A DNA stretch of 64,000 bases from Cutibacterium namnetense (GCF_001642025.1 NZ_LWHO01000003.1:101279-165278), one strand, 5' to 3'. Positions 39,641 to 48,470 are shown, numbered from the stretch's first letter. Numbers and translations are program-made. The notes: a model not told the origin generated them from the letters alone.

Positions 39641-39903
39641 CTACTTAGCTGGAATATCGGTGTGGTCGTTGTTGATGCCCATGACCACGTAGTTGAAGTC
39701 CGTAAAGCTGGCGATCGAGCGCAGGACCTGAACGTATATCGCGGCTACATGATCATGCTCAGCGACCGCTTGAAGGTCGGCGGCATCAGTGACCTGGTGG
39801 TGCGAGTAATGGTTGTTGTGCTGGTTGCCGCTGGCGGTCGCGGCACACAAGGTAAACGGTGCCACGGGTGGACCTCTTGGAACGTGGCGTCGAAGTAGCG
39901 CAT
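39641..39903 (-). pseudogene. Phage/ICE-type primase N-terminal remnant
   Basis: From the ATG at 39903 the minus strand reads MRYFDATFQEV. Then, one frame over, it reads LCAATASGNQHNNHYS..., AADLQAVAEHDHVAAIYV and RSIASFTDFNYVVMGINNDHTDIPA before a stop. The pattern ...DHVA..Y...RS..SF......MD.DNDH(S/T)D.P is that of the N-terminal archaeo-eukaryotic-type primase domain of phage and mobile-element helicase-primases. The first acidic residues of the metal site are changed (MGINNDH in place of MDxDNDH). It is a decayed fragment. The family call is from pattern memory and deserves a search. Confidence 0.45.
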
Positions 39904-39941
39904 GGGATCTCCAGCTGGTGTGTCTTCTCGATCTCGGCACG

Positions 39942-40450
39942 TTAGTTCTCCTTCAGTGTCAGGTAATTCGTGGGGTCGGGGTAACCTATCGGTGTTGCAG
40001 GGCGGAATCTCCAGATTAAGCAGTGCCGTGGTGCTGATCGCTGCTGGCCGTCCTGCTCGATGACCGGCAGGATGCCCAACTGTTTTTCAGTGGGGCGTAG
40101 ATGAATATCCGCCCCTTCTGCGTCCAGTGCATGTGGGTGCGGGTCTTGCCGCCGTCGTACTTGTGCGTCTTGGACTGGGTGTAGCCCTGCTCTGCGAACT
40201 TGGCGCAAAGTAACCAGCTACTTGACTGGTGAAACTGGATGCCCTCGTGGCATAGGATTCGGTTGAGCTTCTTCGCAGAAAGGCCGTAGCCCTTGGCGAT
40301 CTCGGTGATGGTGAGTAGCGAATCGGGCTGCAACACGATGTCGTAGTACAAGAGCTTCGGTGTCGCCTCCAATAGGACATCCCTGTCATCGTTGATGGTT
40401 CGGAGCGTGCCCAACTTGTGATTGGTGAATGTTTGTAGCTCGATAGCCAT
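39942..40450 (-). pseudogene. Phage antirepressor remnant (BRO-N start joined to KilAC)
   Basis: From the ATG at 40450: the first strand of a BRO-N domain (MAIELQTFTNHKLGTLRTI). It is joined almost directly to a linker and a KilAC domain (LLTITEIAKGYGLSAKKLN, GYTQSKTHKYDGGKTRTHM, WTQKGRIFIY), so most of BRO-N is missing. Near the end the frame is lost at a run of five T (40083-40087). One more base would give the expected KKQLGILPVIEQD. Such proteins antagonise phage repressors. This copy is a prophage remnant with an internal deletion and a one-base frameshift. Confidence 0.75.
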
Positions 40451-40637
40451 GACCGGCTCCTTTCTGAGAACGGGGAACGACATGGTGGAGCAGGGGGGTG
40501 CCGCGCGGCTCTCAGTAGTCAGGCACGGCAAGAACCAAGACCGGACGGTCTTGAAGGAGGACTCCGTATGTCTCTTGGCGGTGGGAGTCTCCACGAGAGG
40601 CCGTGCGATGAATCAGGATTCCTGCTCTGTCGCCCAC

Positions 40638-40666
40638 TGGAGTTCAGGCGTGGATGCTGCTAAACT
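40638..40666 (+). promoter_or_regulatory. Candidate promoter of the AbiF-associated RNA
   Basis: An extended -10 element TGC-TAAACT (-10 at 40661-40666) with TGGAGT (40638-40643) 17 bp upstream. It would start transcription near 40673, just before the hairpin RNA. Confidence 0.45.
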
Positions 40667-40671
40667 GTAAG

Positions 40672-40722
40672 CAATCGTTCAGCCTGCCTCGACTTCGGTC
40701 GAGAGTGGGCTGGATCTCTTTT
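40672..40722 (+). ncRNA. Candidate AbiF-associated non-coding RNA
   Basis: A compact stem-loop between a promoter-like element and the abi gene. Outer stem TTCAGCC/GGCTGGA (40678-40684 with 40708-40714), inner perfect stem CTCGAC/GTCGAG capped by a TTCG tetraloop (40688-40703), then ATCTCTTTT. The 3' side GGGCT can instead pair with AGCCC at 40723-40727. A structured RNA directly 5' of Abi_2/AbiF genes is a known association, and the RNA is thought to act as an antitoxin. The terminator-like end would let RNA be made in excess over abi mRNA. The boundaries are my estimate. Confidence 0.6.
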
Positions 40723-40740
40723 AGCCCGAGGAGCCGTGCA

Positions 40741-41676
40741 ATGCCCAAGCCGCTCAAGGCGGCTACAACGGTCGCCCAGCAGATCGCGCTATTGCGTTCA
40801 CGCGGTTTGGATGTCGATGAAGGCCTCGCATGTCAGTGGTTAGCGAACGTCTCCTACTATCGGCTCTCGGCTTACTGCTATCCAGCCAGAGAATTCAACG
40901 CCGCAGGCCAGCGCATCGACAGTTTCATCCCCAGCACATCATTTACTGACGTCGTCGCCCTGTATGAAGCTGACCGTAAGTTACGAACGCTCGTTCATGA
41001 CGGCATGGAGCGTGTAGAGGTTACATTGCGAACTCGCATCGGGGAACTGTTGTGTAAATCGGATCCTCTTGCGTATACAGATCCAAGTAAATTTCGTCCG
41101 TCGTTTGATCATTCCCAATGGATGAAAACGGCGCAGAAGCGTATCGCACGCGCTGGCAGGAACAATGAAGCAATCAGGCACTACCGCGACAACTACGATG
41201 GCCGTTATCCCTTCTGGGTACTTGCAGAAGTCCTCGATTTTTCTGATATTTCCAGAGCGTTTGAAGGGCTCGCCACTAACGATCAGCGCATGATCGCTGA
41301 GGATCTCGCCTTTATCGTCAACCTAGACGCGCTTTCGAAGAATCAACAGCGTAATGCTAAAAAACAGTCCCCATTGGTGCGATGGCTTGAGCAGTTAACA
41401 ATTATCCGTAATACCTGCGCTCATCACGGTCGGTTATGGAATAAGTCCTTTGCTCCAGCCCCCACGGCGGCCTTAAGAACGCAATCGCAATTTAGTCAAC
41501 TTCCTGAATCGCAAAGCGAACGAGTATTTGGTGCGCTGTTGGTGATGGTTCAAATTCTACACGTCGCATCTCCTCGCACGACGTGGCCGGATAAGGTGCG
41601 CACGCTCATCAAGGATGAGTTTTTAGCCAACCCACTGGTAACCCGTTCAGCGCTTGGACTACCTGACAGTCTCTGA
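40741..41676 (+). CDS. abiF: Abi_2 (AbiD/AbiF) family HEPN abortive-infection protein
   Basis: A 311-residue protein of the Abi_2 family. Family segments are LLRSRGLDVDEGLACQWLANVSYYRLSAY (residues 18-45), FTDVVALYEADRKLR near residue 70, GMERVEVTLRTRIG near residue 90, and YPFWVLAEVLDFSDIS near residue 157. The HEPN RNase motif is RNTCAH at residues 223-228, followed by HGRLWN. HEPN proteins cut RNA; Abi members stop phage by arresting the cell, and AbiF has been proposed as the ancestor of Cas13. The ATG at 40741 has an AGGAG site seven bases upstream. It is more A+T-rich than the core genes, so probably acquired. Confidence 0.9.
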   Translation: MPKPLKAATTVAQQIALLRSRGLDVDEGLACQWLANVSYYRLSAYCYPAREFNAAGQRIDSFIPSTSFTDVVALYEADRKLRTLVHDGMERVEVTLRTRIGELLCKSDPLAYTDPSKFRPSFDHSQWMKTAQKRIARAGRNNEAIRHYRDNYDGRYPFWVLAEVLDFSDISRAFEGLATNDQRMIAEDLAFIVNLDALSKNQQRNAKKQSPLVRWLEQLTIIRNTCAHHGRLWNKSFAPAPTAALRTQSQFSQLPESQSERVFGALLVMVQILHVASPRTTWPDKVRTLIKDEFLANPLVTRSALGLPDSL

Positions 41677-42570
41677 ATCTGATCAGTCTTTGGGTAGTCG
41701 GCGCACTCGTAACCGTCGGCATTTAACGGGAGCCCAGCCGCTCAGTGGGGCATGGTGAACATCAGCGCGCCAACGTCCTAGACGGTGAACCCAGGGTTGT
41801 ATGCTTCGACGATGAAGATTTCGGCGTGGACGTGCATGACAGTCTGGTGTCCAGCTGTCGGTGACAGGATCGCCGGGCAGCTCAGGATCTCAAAGAACAC
41901 GGTGTCAACCTGGCGGCGCCGTTTGGGTGAACTGGATATGGCTGGCGTCGTAGATGCTCCATGTTCGGGTTGGTTGCGGTAGCTGGATCATTGCTAGATC
42001 GTGACGACGATATGAAAGACGCTGCCGATGCACCCCCAGATCGAGCGTCGCAAGGCGAAGGACCTTGCCAGCCCCATACCAACCCGGGTGGTTGCCGCCA
42101 ACCTGATGACGCATGTGGCGGAAGCGTGTCAAGAGCGACGAGCGTTGCTACAAGTCGGCTGGGAGGCGACAGTGAGGTGTTTCCGGCATGGGTGTGGGCC
42201 GCATCACAGAGTGGTACTGGCGTGTGGGTCGATCAGCTTCGGCCGAGGCGGCGAAACGAGTGGGGGCTCGACTGTCTCCGGGGCCGGGATAGTTGGCTTA
42301 TGACGGGCAGCGGACAATGTTGCGTCTTTCGGTCTGTTATGAACCGGAGTCGCTCGAGAAAGCATTGGGAGCGCTGCGACGAGCCATCTCTGATAGGTGA
42401 TGACGCCGAATGATTCGGGTGCGCCTGCGGCGCTGCGGCGGTCGGAAGAGTTACGACGTTCGTTGTTCGCACGAGCGGAACATGAATGCGATCAAAACTG
42501 GTGGTCGTTGGGAATACACTCGCTCACGTTCGAAACGTATCAAGGGCGCGATGGGCGCAGGAGGCTGGCG
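41677..42570. other. Remnant-bearing gap before the Type I RM operon
   Basis: About 900 bp. It contains the IS630-like fragment at 41785 and short open frames without recognisable domains. An in-frame upstream extension of hsdM (42397-42570) does not resemble HsdM. No intact gene. Confidence 0.4.
41785..41982 (+). pseudogene. IS630-like transposase N-terminal fragment
   Basis: A short frame containing IAGQLRISKNTVSTWRRRLGE and DMAGVVDAPCSG. This is the helix-turn-helix and linker typical of IS630-family transposases (pattern: IA..L.VS..TV..WR.RF......GL.D.PRSGRP). The DDE catalytic part is absent and I could not find terminal inverted repeats. It is a relic of an insertion event. Confidence 0.5.
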
Positions 42571-44139
42571 ATGGTTCCTACCACCAAGGAGATGCAGCGG
42601 GCAGAGTTGCACAAGACGATCTGGCGGATTGCCAATGATCTTCGCGGCAGTGTCGACGGCTGGGACTTCAAGACCTACGTGTTGGGGATGATGTTCTATC
42701 GGTTCATCTCCGAGAACCTCACTGACTACATCAATGAGGGCGAGTGGAAGGCCGGCAACACCGACTTTGATTACTGTAACTTAGGCGATGCCGACGCCAG
42801 GGGCATCTTTAAGGAGATGGTGGCCGAGAAAGGGTTCTTCATCCTCCCGTCGAACCTCTTCGTCAACGTGCGGGCTCGTGCGGCGCAGGACGAGAACCTC
42901 AACGAAACCTTGGAAGGCGTGTTCCGTAACATTGAGGGATCGGCCGCGGGTACTCCTAGTGAGCGCGATCTTAAGGGTCTTTTTGCGGACTTGGACGTCA
43001 ACAGTCCCCGTTTGGGGGCGACGGTCGCGCAGCGAAATCAGAAACTGGTCAAGGTTCTTGACGCGGTGGGCGATTTGCCGTTGGGAAGTTTCGAGGATAA
43101 CGCCATCGACCTGTTTGGTGACGCCTACGAGTACCTCATGCAGATGTATGCCTCCCAGGCGGGCAAATCCGGTGGTGAGTACTTCACGCCTCAGGAAGTG
43201 TCCGAGGTTCTGGCTCGGATCGCTGTGGGGGATAAGAAGAGGATTGGCAAGGTGTACGACCCGGCTGTGGGCTCGGGTTCTCTCCTACTGAAGTTCGCCA
43301 AACTGCTGGGACCCGAGAACGTGAAGGGTTTCTACGGCCAGGAGATCAACCTGACTACTTACAACCTGGCCCGCATTAATATGTTCCTGCACGGGATCAA
43401 TTACGAGCAGTTCGACATTGTGCTGGGGGATACCCTCACCAATCCAATGCACAGGGATGAAGAGCCGTTCGAAGCGATAGTCTCCAACCCGCCGTACTCG
43501 ACCAAGTGGGAGGGCAGCGACAACCCGCTCCTCATTAACGATGATCGGTACGCGCCTGCGGGAGTGTTGGCTCCCAAGTCCAAGGCGGATCTCGCCTTTA
43601 CGATGCACATCTTGTCGTCGTTGGCGACGAACGGGACGGCTGCCGTCGTCGAGTTCCCAGGTGTGCTGTACCGAGGGGGAGCAGAGCGGAAAATCCGCAA
43701 GTACCTCATCGATAACAACTACATTGATGTCGTAATTCAGCTTCCGCCGGATCTTTTCTTCGGGACGACGATCGCCACCTGTGTCATCGTTCTCAAGAAG
43801 TCAAAGAAGGACAATTCGGTGTTGTTCGTGGACGCATCGGCGGAGTTCTCGCGGGTTGGAAACAAGAATAAGCTCCTGTCGGCCAACCAGGACCGAATCG
43901 TTGAACTAGTCTCGGCGCGATCTGAGGAGCCGCATGTGTGCACGCTGGTTCACAATGAAGACATCGCCGGGAATGAGTATAACTTGACGGTATTATCCTA
44001 TGTTGAGCCTGAGGATACCCATGAAGAGACCGACATTGTTGAATTGAACTCCGAGATCGCTCGTATTGTAGAGCGTCAATCACAAATTCGTACCCAGTTA
44101 GATGAAACTATTGCTATGTTGGAGGATAGTGGTGAGTGA
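42571..44139 (+). CDS. hsdM: Type I restriction-modification methyltransferase subunit
   Basis: A 522-residue N6-adenine methyltransferase. The N-terminal HsdM helical domain includes ELHKTIWRIANDLRGSVDGWDFKTYVLG. The SAM site follows as YFTPQEVSEVL...VYDPAVGSGSLL near residue 225, and the catalytic motif is VSNPPYSTKW near residue 308. The ATG at 42571 has an AGGAGG site seven bases upstream; the frame stays open upstream but is not conserved. The stop overlaps the hsdS start by 8 bp. The protein forms M2S1 methylase with HsdS and R2M2S1 nuclease with HsdR. Confidence 0.95.
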   Translation: MVPTTKEMQRAELHKTIWRIANDLRGSVDGWDFKTYVLGMMFYRFISENLTDYINEGEWKAGNTDFDYCNLGDADARGIFKEMVAEKGFFILPSNLFVNVRARAAQDENLNETLEGVFRNIEGSAAGTPSERDLKGLFADLDVNSPRLGATVAQRNQKLVKVLDAVGDLPLGSFEDNAIDLFGDAYEYLMQMYASQAGKSGGEYFTPQEVSEVLARIAVGDKKRIGKVYDPAVGSGSLLLKFAKLLGPENVKGFYGQEINLTTYNLARINMFLHGINYEQFDIVLGDTLTNPMHRDEEPFEAIVSNPPYSTKWEGSDNPLLINDDRYAPAGVLAPKSKADLAFTMHILSSLATNGTAAVVEFPGVLYRGGAERKIRKYLIDNNYIDVVIQLPPDLFFGTTIATCVIVLKKSKKDNSVLFVDASAEFSRVGNKNKLLSANQDRIVELVSARSEEPHVCTLVHNEDIAGNEYNLTVLSYVEPEDTHEETDIVELNSEIARIVERQSQIRTQLDETIAMLEDSGE

Positions 44140-45345
44140 TCTTCGTGCCTTCATCGAGCACAAGTGTCCAAACGGGGTCAGATTCCAGCGCCTTGGTGAT
44201 ATTGCGACGTTGGTGAGAGGAAATGGTCTCTCGAAGAAGCAATTGATTGGATCGGACGTTGGCGCTATCCATTATGGTCAGATATACACGAAGTACAGCC
44301 GTTTCACGACCACGACGATTTCGCGTGTGGATCGGGACATTGCCGACAAGCTCGTCGTAGTAAATCCTGGTGATGTCATCGTTGCGTGTACGAGCGAGAA
44401 CATGGAAGATGTCTGCACACCGCTTGCGTGGCTGGGAGAAGAGCCGATCGTGACAGGTGGCCACACGGTTACGATTCGTCATCGTCTTGATCCCAAGTAT
44501 TTGGTTTATTGGCTCGGAAGTCAAGCCTTTCAGAGGCAGAAGAGGGCAATTGCTGGAGGTGTCAAAGTCATAGATGTGGCAGCTAGGAAACTGGCCACGG
44601 TAATGGTCCCTGTACCACCGCTTGAGGTGCAGAGCGAAATTGTGAAGGTATTGGATCGGTTCACCCAGCTGGAGGCGGAGCTGGAGGCGGAGCTGGAGGC
44701 GAGGAAGGCTCAGTTTTCCTGGTATGGTCACATGATCTTTCCTGAAGAGGGGGAGTGTGAATGGTTGTCAATTTCGGACGTCGCCAAAAGGGTTAGTTCT
44801 GGGGGAACGCCGTCGGCGCGTAATCCAGATTTCTATGATGGTGGAACTATTCCGTGGCTGCGCACTAATGAAGTCCGTTTCCAGGACATCCATGACACTG
44901 CGGTTTATATTACGGAATCGGCAGTAAAAAATTCCTCGGCAAAGTGGATACCAGGAAACTGCGTGATTGTTGCTATCTCTGGCGCATCGGCCGGCAGATC
45001 TGCGGTGAATGCGATTCCAGTGACAACAAATCAACATTGCTGCAATATTGAGGTTGATGAAAAAAGGCGTATTTTCGTTATGTTTATCATTGGGTTGCCA
45101 GTAATTATACGAATCTAAAGGCCATGGGTCGAGGTGTGCGGGGTGACCTCAATTCTAATCTGATTAAGAGTTTTCCTATACCGATTCCAGAAATGGGTCG
45201 TCAAGTTGAAATCGCGCGAACTTTGGATTCTTTTCAAACGCTGACGATGGACTTGTCGTCTGGTCTTCCTGCCGAAATCTCTGCTCGCCGTAAGCAGTAC
45301 GAGTACTACCGAGACAAACTGCTGACCTTCAAGGAGTTGTCGTAA
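44132..45345 (+). pseudogene. hsdS: Type I specificity subunit, split by a poly-A frameshift
   Basis: Starts at GTG 44132 (SDLRAFIEHKCPNGVRFQRLGDIA). The first target-recognition domain extends to about residue 160. The central conserved helix has three LEAE-type repeats (44669-44704). The second recognition domain starts at EWLSISDVAKRVSSGGTPSARNP. At A6 (45060-45065) the frame is lost and stops at 45118. With A7 it would read DEKKAYFRYVYHWVASNY and run on through GRGVRGDLNSNLIKSFPIPIPE to the TAA at 45345, a complete HsdS of about 405 residues. Everything else is intact, so phase variation is as likely as decay. Notably A+T-rich recognition domains. Confidence 0.9.
44669..44704 (+). repeat. 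12-bp tandem repeat in the hsdS spacer
   Basis: CTGGAGGCGGAG at 44669-44680 and 44681-44692, then a third copy differing at its end (44693-44704). It encodes LEAE LEAE LEAR in the central helix. In EcoR124-type enzymes the number of such four-residue repeats sets the length of the non-specific spacer in the DNA target. Confidence 0.85.
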
Positions 45346-48300
45346 TGAGTGAATCATCACCTCACGTTTATGACCCCATCGTGATGTCCGACCAGAGCAC
45401 CGTCGTCGCCGAATATGCTCCGACTGATTCTCGCTGTGAGGAGTACCAATCTGAGGCGGCGCTAGAGCGTGAATTCATCAGGATTTTGGAATCACAGGCC
45501 TACGAGCACCTTCCGATTCACTGCGAGAGGGATCTCGTCGTCAATTTGCGACGTCAACTTGAGGACCTCAATGGGTTCACCTTCAGTGAGAACGAGTGGT
45601 CATCCTTCTATTCGACGTGCGTTGCCTCGGCCAACGACAGCATTGAGGACAAGACCGTCCGTCTCCAGGAAGACGAGGTCCAGTTACTGCGTCGTGATGA
45701 CGGTACTACGAAGAACGTCAAGCTCATTGACAAGAGCAATATCCACAACAACCGTCTCCAGGTCATCAACCAGTACCAGGTGGGTACCGAGCGTGATGGG
45801 TCCCGGTATGACAATCGTTACGACGTCACCATCCTCGTCAATGGTCTGCCTATGGTCCACGTAGAGCTCAAGCGCAGGGGAGTCGCAATCCGCGAAGCCT
45901 TCAACCAGATCCGGCGCTATCAGCGCGACAGCTTCTGGGCGGGTTCGGGATTGTTTGAGTACGTACAGCTCTTCGTCATTTCAAACGGTACTCACACCAA
46001 ATATTACTCGAACACGACCCGTAGCCAGCACCTCAAAGATCAGCGCAAGCGCTCGGCTAAGAAGACTTCCAACAGCTTCGAATTCACCTCGTGGTGGGCT
46101 GATGCCCAAAATAAACCCATTCAGGATCTCGAGGCATTCGCGAGAACCTTCTTCGCCAAGCACACCCTGCTCAACATTCTCACCAAGTATTGTGTGCTCA
46201 CCGTTGACCGCATGCTCCTGGTCATGCGCCCTTACCAGATCGTCGCCACTGAGCGGATTCTGCAGCGCATCGCCACTTCGACCAATTACCGCCAGCTCGG
46301 CACTGTCGCCGCTGGTGGATACATCTGGCACACCACCGGATCGGGTAAAACGCTCACCTCGTTCAAGACGGCCCAGCTCGCCACCAGGATGCCCGGCATT
46401 GACAAGGTGCTTTTCGTCGTCGACCGCAAGGATCTGGACTACCAGACCATGCGCGAATACGACCGCTTCGAAAAAGGCGCTGCCAACTCGAACGCCTCAA
46501 CGGCAATCCTAAAGGCCCAGCTTGAGGATCCGAGTGCCAAGATCATCATCACGACGATCCAGAAGCTCAGTATTTTCATTCGCAACAACAACCACCACGA
46601 CGTCTACAACAAGCACGTCGTCATCGTCTTCGACGAGTGTCACCGCTCCCAGTTCGGTGACATGCACACCGACATCACCCGCGCTTTCAAGCGTTACCAC
46701 CTCTTCGGCTTCACCGGTACGCCCATCTTCGCGGCCAACAGTAGAAGCTCGGGCAATCCGAAGTTGCGTACTACCGAGCAGACCTTCGGAGACAAGCTGC
46801 ACACCTACACCATCATCGACGCTATCAACGACAAGAACGTGCTGCCTTTCCGTGTGGACTACAACAACACCATGAGAGTCGGAAGCCCGGAAGACCGTCA
46901 GGTTGCTGGCATCGATACCGAAATGGCCCTCATGGCGCCCGAACGCATCAGGCAGATCGTTCAGTACACCTTGGAGCATTTCGATCAGAAGACCAAGCGT
47001 ACGAGTAGCTACGAGCACTCTGTCGTCACGAACGTCAGCGAGTCCACCCGCGGCCGTCGCGCCGCAGAAGCCCTCCGCGAGCGCAAGAGGGTTCACGGCT
47101 TCAACGCCATTTTCGCCACGGCATCTATTGATGCTGCCCGCCGTTACTACAACGAGTTTCAGCGCCAGCAGGAGGATCTCGCACCGGACAAAAGGCTCAA
47201 GATCGCCATCATCTACTCCTACGGAGCCAACGAGGCCACCGATGACGACACTCTCGACGACGAGGCCTTCGATACCGAGTCCCTTTCCGAGGACTCGCGC
47301 GCTTTTCTTGAGAATGCCATCCAGGATTACAACGATCTGTTTGGAACCAGTTACGACACCACTGCTGAAAAGTTTCAGAATTACTATAAGGACCTCTCGC
47401 AACGGCTCAAGAACCGTGAGGTCGATCTGGTCATCGTCGTCAACATGTTCCTCACCGGATTCGACGCCACCACCCTCAACACGCTGTTCGTCGACAAGCC
47501 ATTAAAGGCTCACGGGTTGCTGCAAGCCTTCTCGCGTACCAATCGCATCCTCAACTCCGTCAAGACCTACGGCAACATCGTTTGCTTCCGGGACCTTGAG
47601 GACGCCACCAACAAGGCGCTCGAGCTCTTCGGAAATAAGGATGCCGGAGGCATAGTGCTGCTCAAGCCATACCAGCATTACCTGAAGGATTACACCGCGA
47701 AGGTTAACGATCTGCTCGTCCAGTACCCGCTCGGAGATCCCATCGTAGGCGAAGTAGCAAAAAAGAAGTTCGTCAAACTCTTTGGTGCGATCATCAGGCT
47801 GGAAAACATCCTTACCTCCTTCGATGAATTCGCTGACGACGACACGCTCACTGAGCGCCAGAAGCAGGACTATCGCAGTATCTACTTAGACCTGTGGGAT
47901 GAATTCCGAAGAGTGCGGGAAGAGGAAAGCGACAAGGAGAAGATCGACCATGAGGACGTCGTCTTCGAGATCGAACTCATCAAGCAGGTCGCCATCAATG
48001 TCGACTACATCCTCATGCTCGTTGAGGAGCACCGCAAGAAGCACTGCGAGGAGCATCGTGATGGCAGGAACGCCAAACTGACCCCGGCAATCTCCCGAGC
48101 TATTGACGCCAACCCCAGCCTGCGCAGCAAGAAGGATCTCATCGAGCAGTTCGTGGCGACGATGTCAGTTGACAAAGCCGTCAATCCTCAATGGGAGCAG
48201 TTCATCAATAACAAGCGAGACCAGGAACTCGACAAGATCATCGAGCGAGAAAACCTGTACTCCGACAAGACTCACGAATACATGGACAATGTGTTTCGTG

Positions 48301-48470
48301 ACGGTGAACTGCAGACTACTGGAATCGCGATCACCAAGGTCATGAAACCGATATCTAGGTTTGGTGCTGAAAACAATCACGCCGAGAAAAAGGCCAGAGT
48401 CATCAAGGCGCTCCGTGCCCACTTTGATCGATTCCGCGGACTCGGGCTCGGTGAGGATCTAGGAGATTGA
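45345..48470 (+). CDS. hsdR: Type I restriction endonuclease subunit
   Basis: A 1041-residue motor and nuclease subunit. The PD-(D/E)XK nuclease is at the N-terminus, with YDVTILVNGLPMVHVELKRRG near residue 165. A superfamily 2 translocase follows: Walker A IWHTTGSGKTLTS near residue 330, Walker B VIVFDECHRSQFG near residue 428, FGFTGTPIF, and the motif VI region HGLLQAFSRTNR near residue 722. The helical C-terminal domain docks on the methylase. The ATG shares a base with the hsdS TAA. The gene looks complete, so restriction depends on whether HsdS is in frame. Confidence 0.96.
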   Translation: MSESSPHVYDPIVMSDQSTVVAEYAPTDSRCEEYQSEAALEREFIRILESQAYEHLPIHCERDLVVNLRRQLEDLNGFTFSENEWSSFYSTCVASANDSIEDKTVRLQEDEVQLLRRDDGTTKNVKLIDKSNIHNNRLQVINQYQVGTERDGSRYDNRYDVTILVNGLPMVHVELKRRGVAIREAFNQIRRYQRDSFWAGSGLFEYVQLFVISNGTHTKYYSNTTRSQHLKDQRKRSAKKTSNSFEFTSWWADAQNKPIQDLEAFARTFFAKHTLLNILTKYCVLTVDRMLLVMRPYQIVATERILQRIATSTNYRQLGTVAAGGYIWHTTGSGKTLTSFKTAQLATRMPGIDKVLFVVDRKDLDYQTMREYDRFEKGAANSNASTAILKAQLEDPSAKIIITTIQKLSIFIRNNNHHDVYNKHVVIVFDECHRSQFGDMHTDITRAFKRYHLFGFTGTPIFAANSRSSGNPKLRTTEQTFGDKLHTYTIIDAINDKNVLPFRVDYNNTMRVGSPEDRQVAGIDTEMALMAPERIRQIVQYTLEHFDQKTKRTSSYEHSVVTNVSESTRGRRAAEALRERKRVHGFNAIFATASIDAARRYYNEFQRQQEDLAPDKRLKIAIIYSYGANEATDDDTLDDEAFDTESLSEDSRAFLENAIQDYNDLFGTSYDTTAEKFQNYYKDLSQRLKNREVDLVIVVNMFLTGFDATTLNTLFVDKPLKAHGLLQAFSRTNRILNSVKTYGNIVCFRDLEDATNKALELFGNKDAGGIVLLKPYQHYLKDYTAKVNDLLVQYPLGDPIVGEVAKKKFVKLFGAIIRLENILTSFDEFADDDTLTERQKQDYRSIYLDLWDEFRRVREEESDKEKIDHEDVVFEIELIKQVAINVDYILMLVEEHRKKHCEEHRDGRNAKLTPAISRAIDANPSLRSKKDLIEQFVATMSVDKAVNPQWEQFINNKRDQELDKIIERENLYSDKTHEYMDNVFRDGELQTTGIAITKVMKPISRFGAENNHAEKKARVIKALRAHFDRFRGLGLGEDLGD

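Noticed and set aside
42397-42570. An upstream start for hsdM adding 58 residues
   Set aside because: The extra sequence is not HsdM-like and the ATG at 42571 has a proper AGGAGG site.
46509-47402. A 297-codon open frame antisense to hsdR
   Set aside because: It lies fully within hsdR, is Val/Gly/Leu-rich as expected from reversed codons, and lacks domain features.
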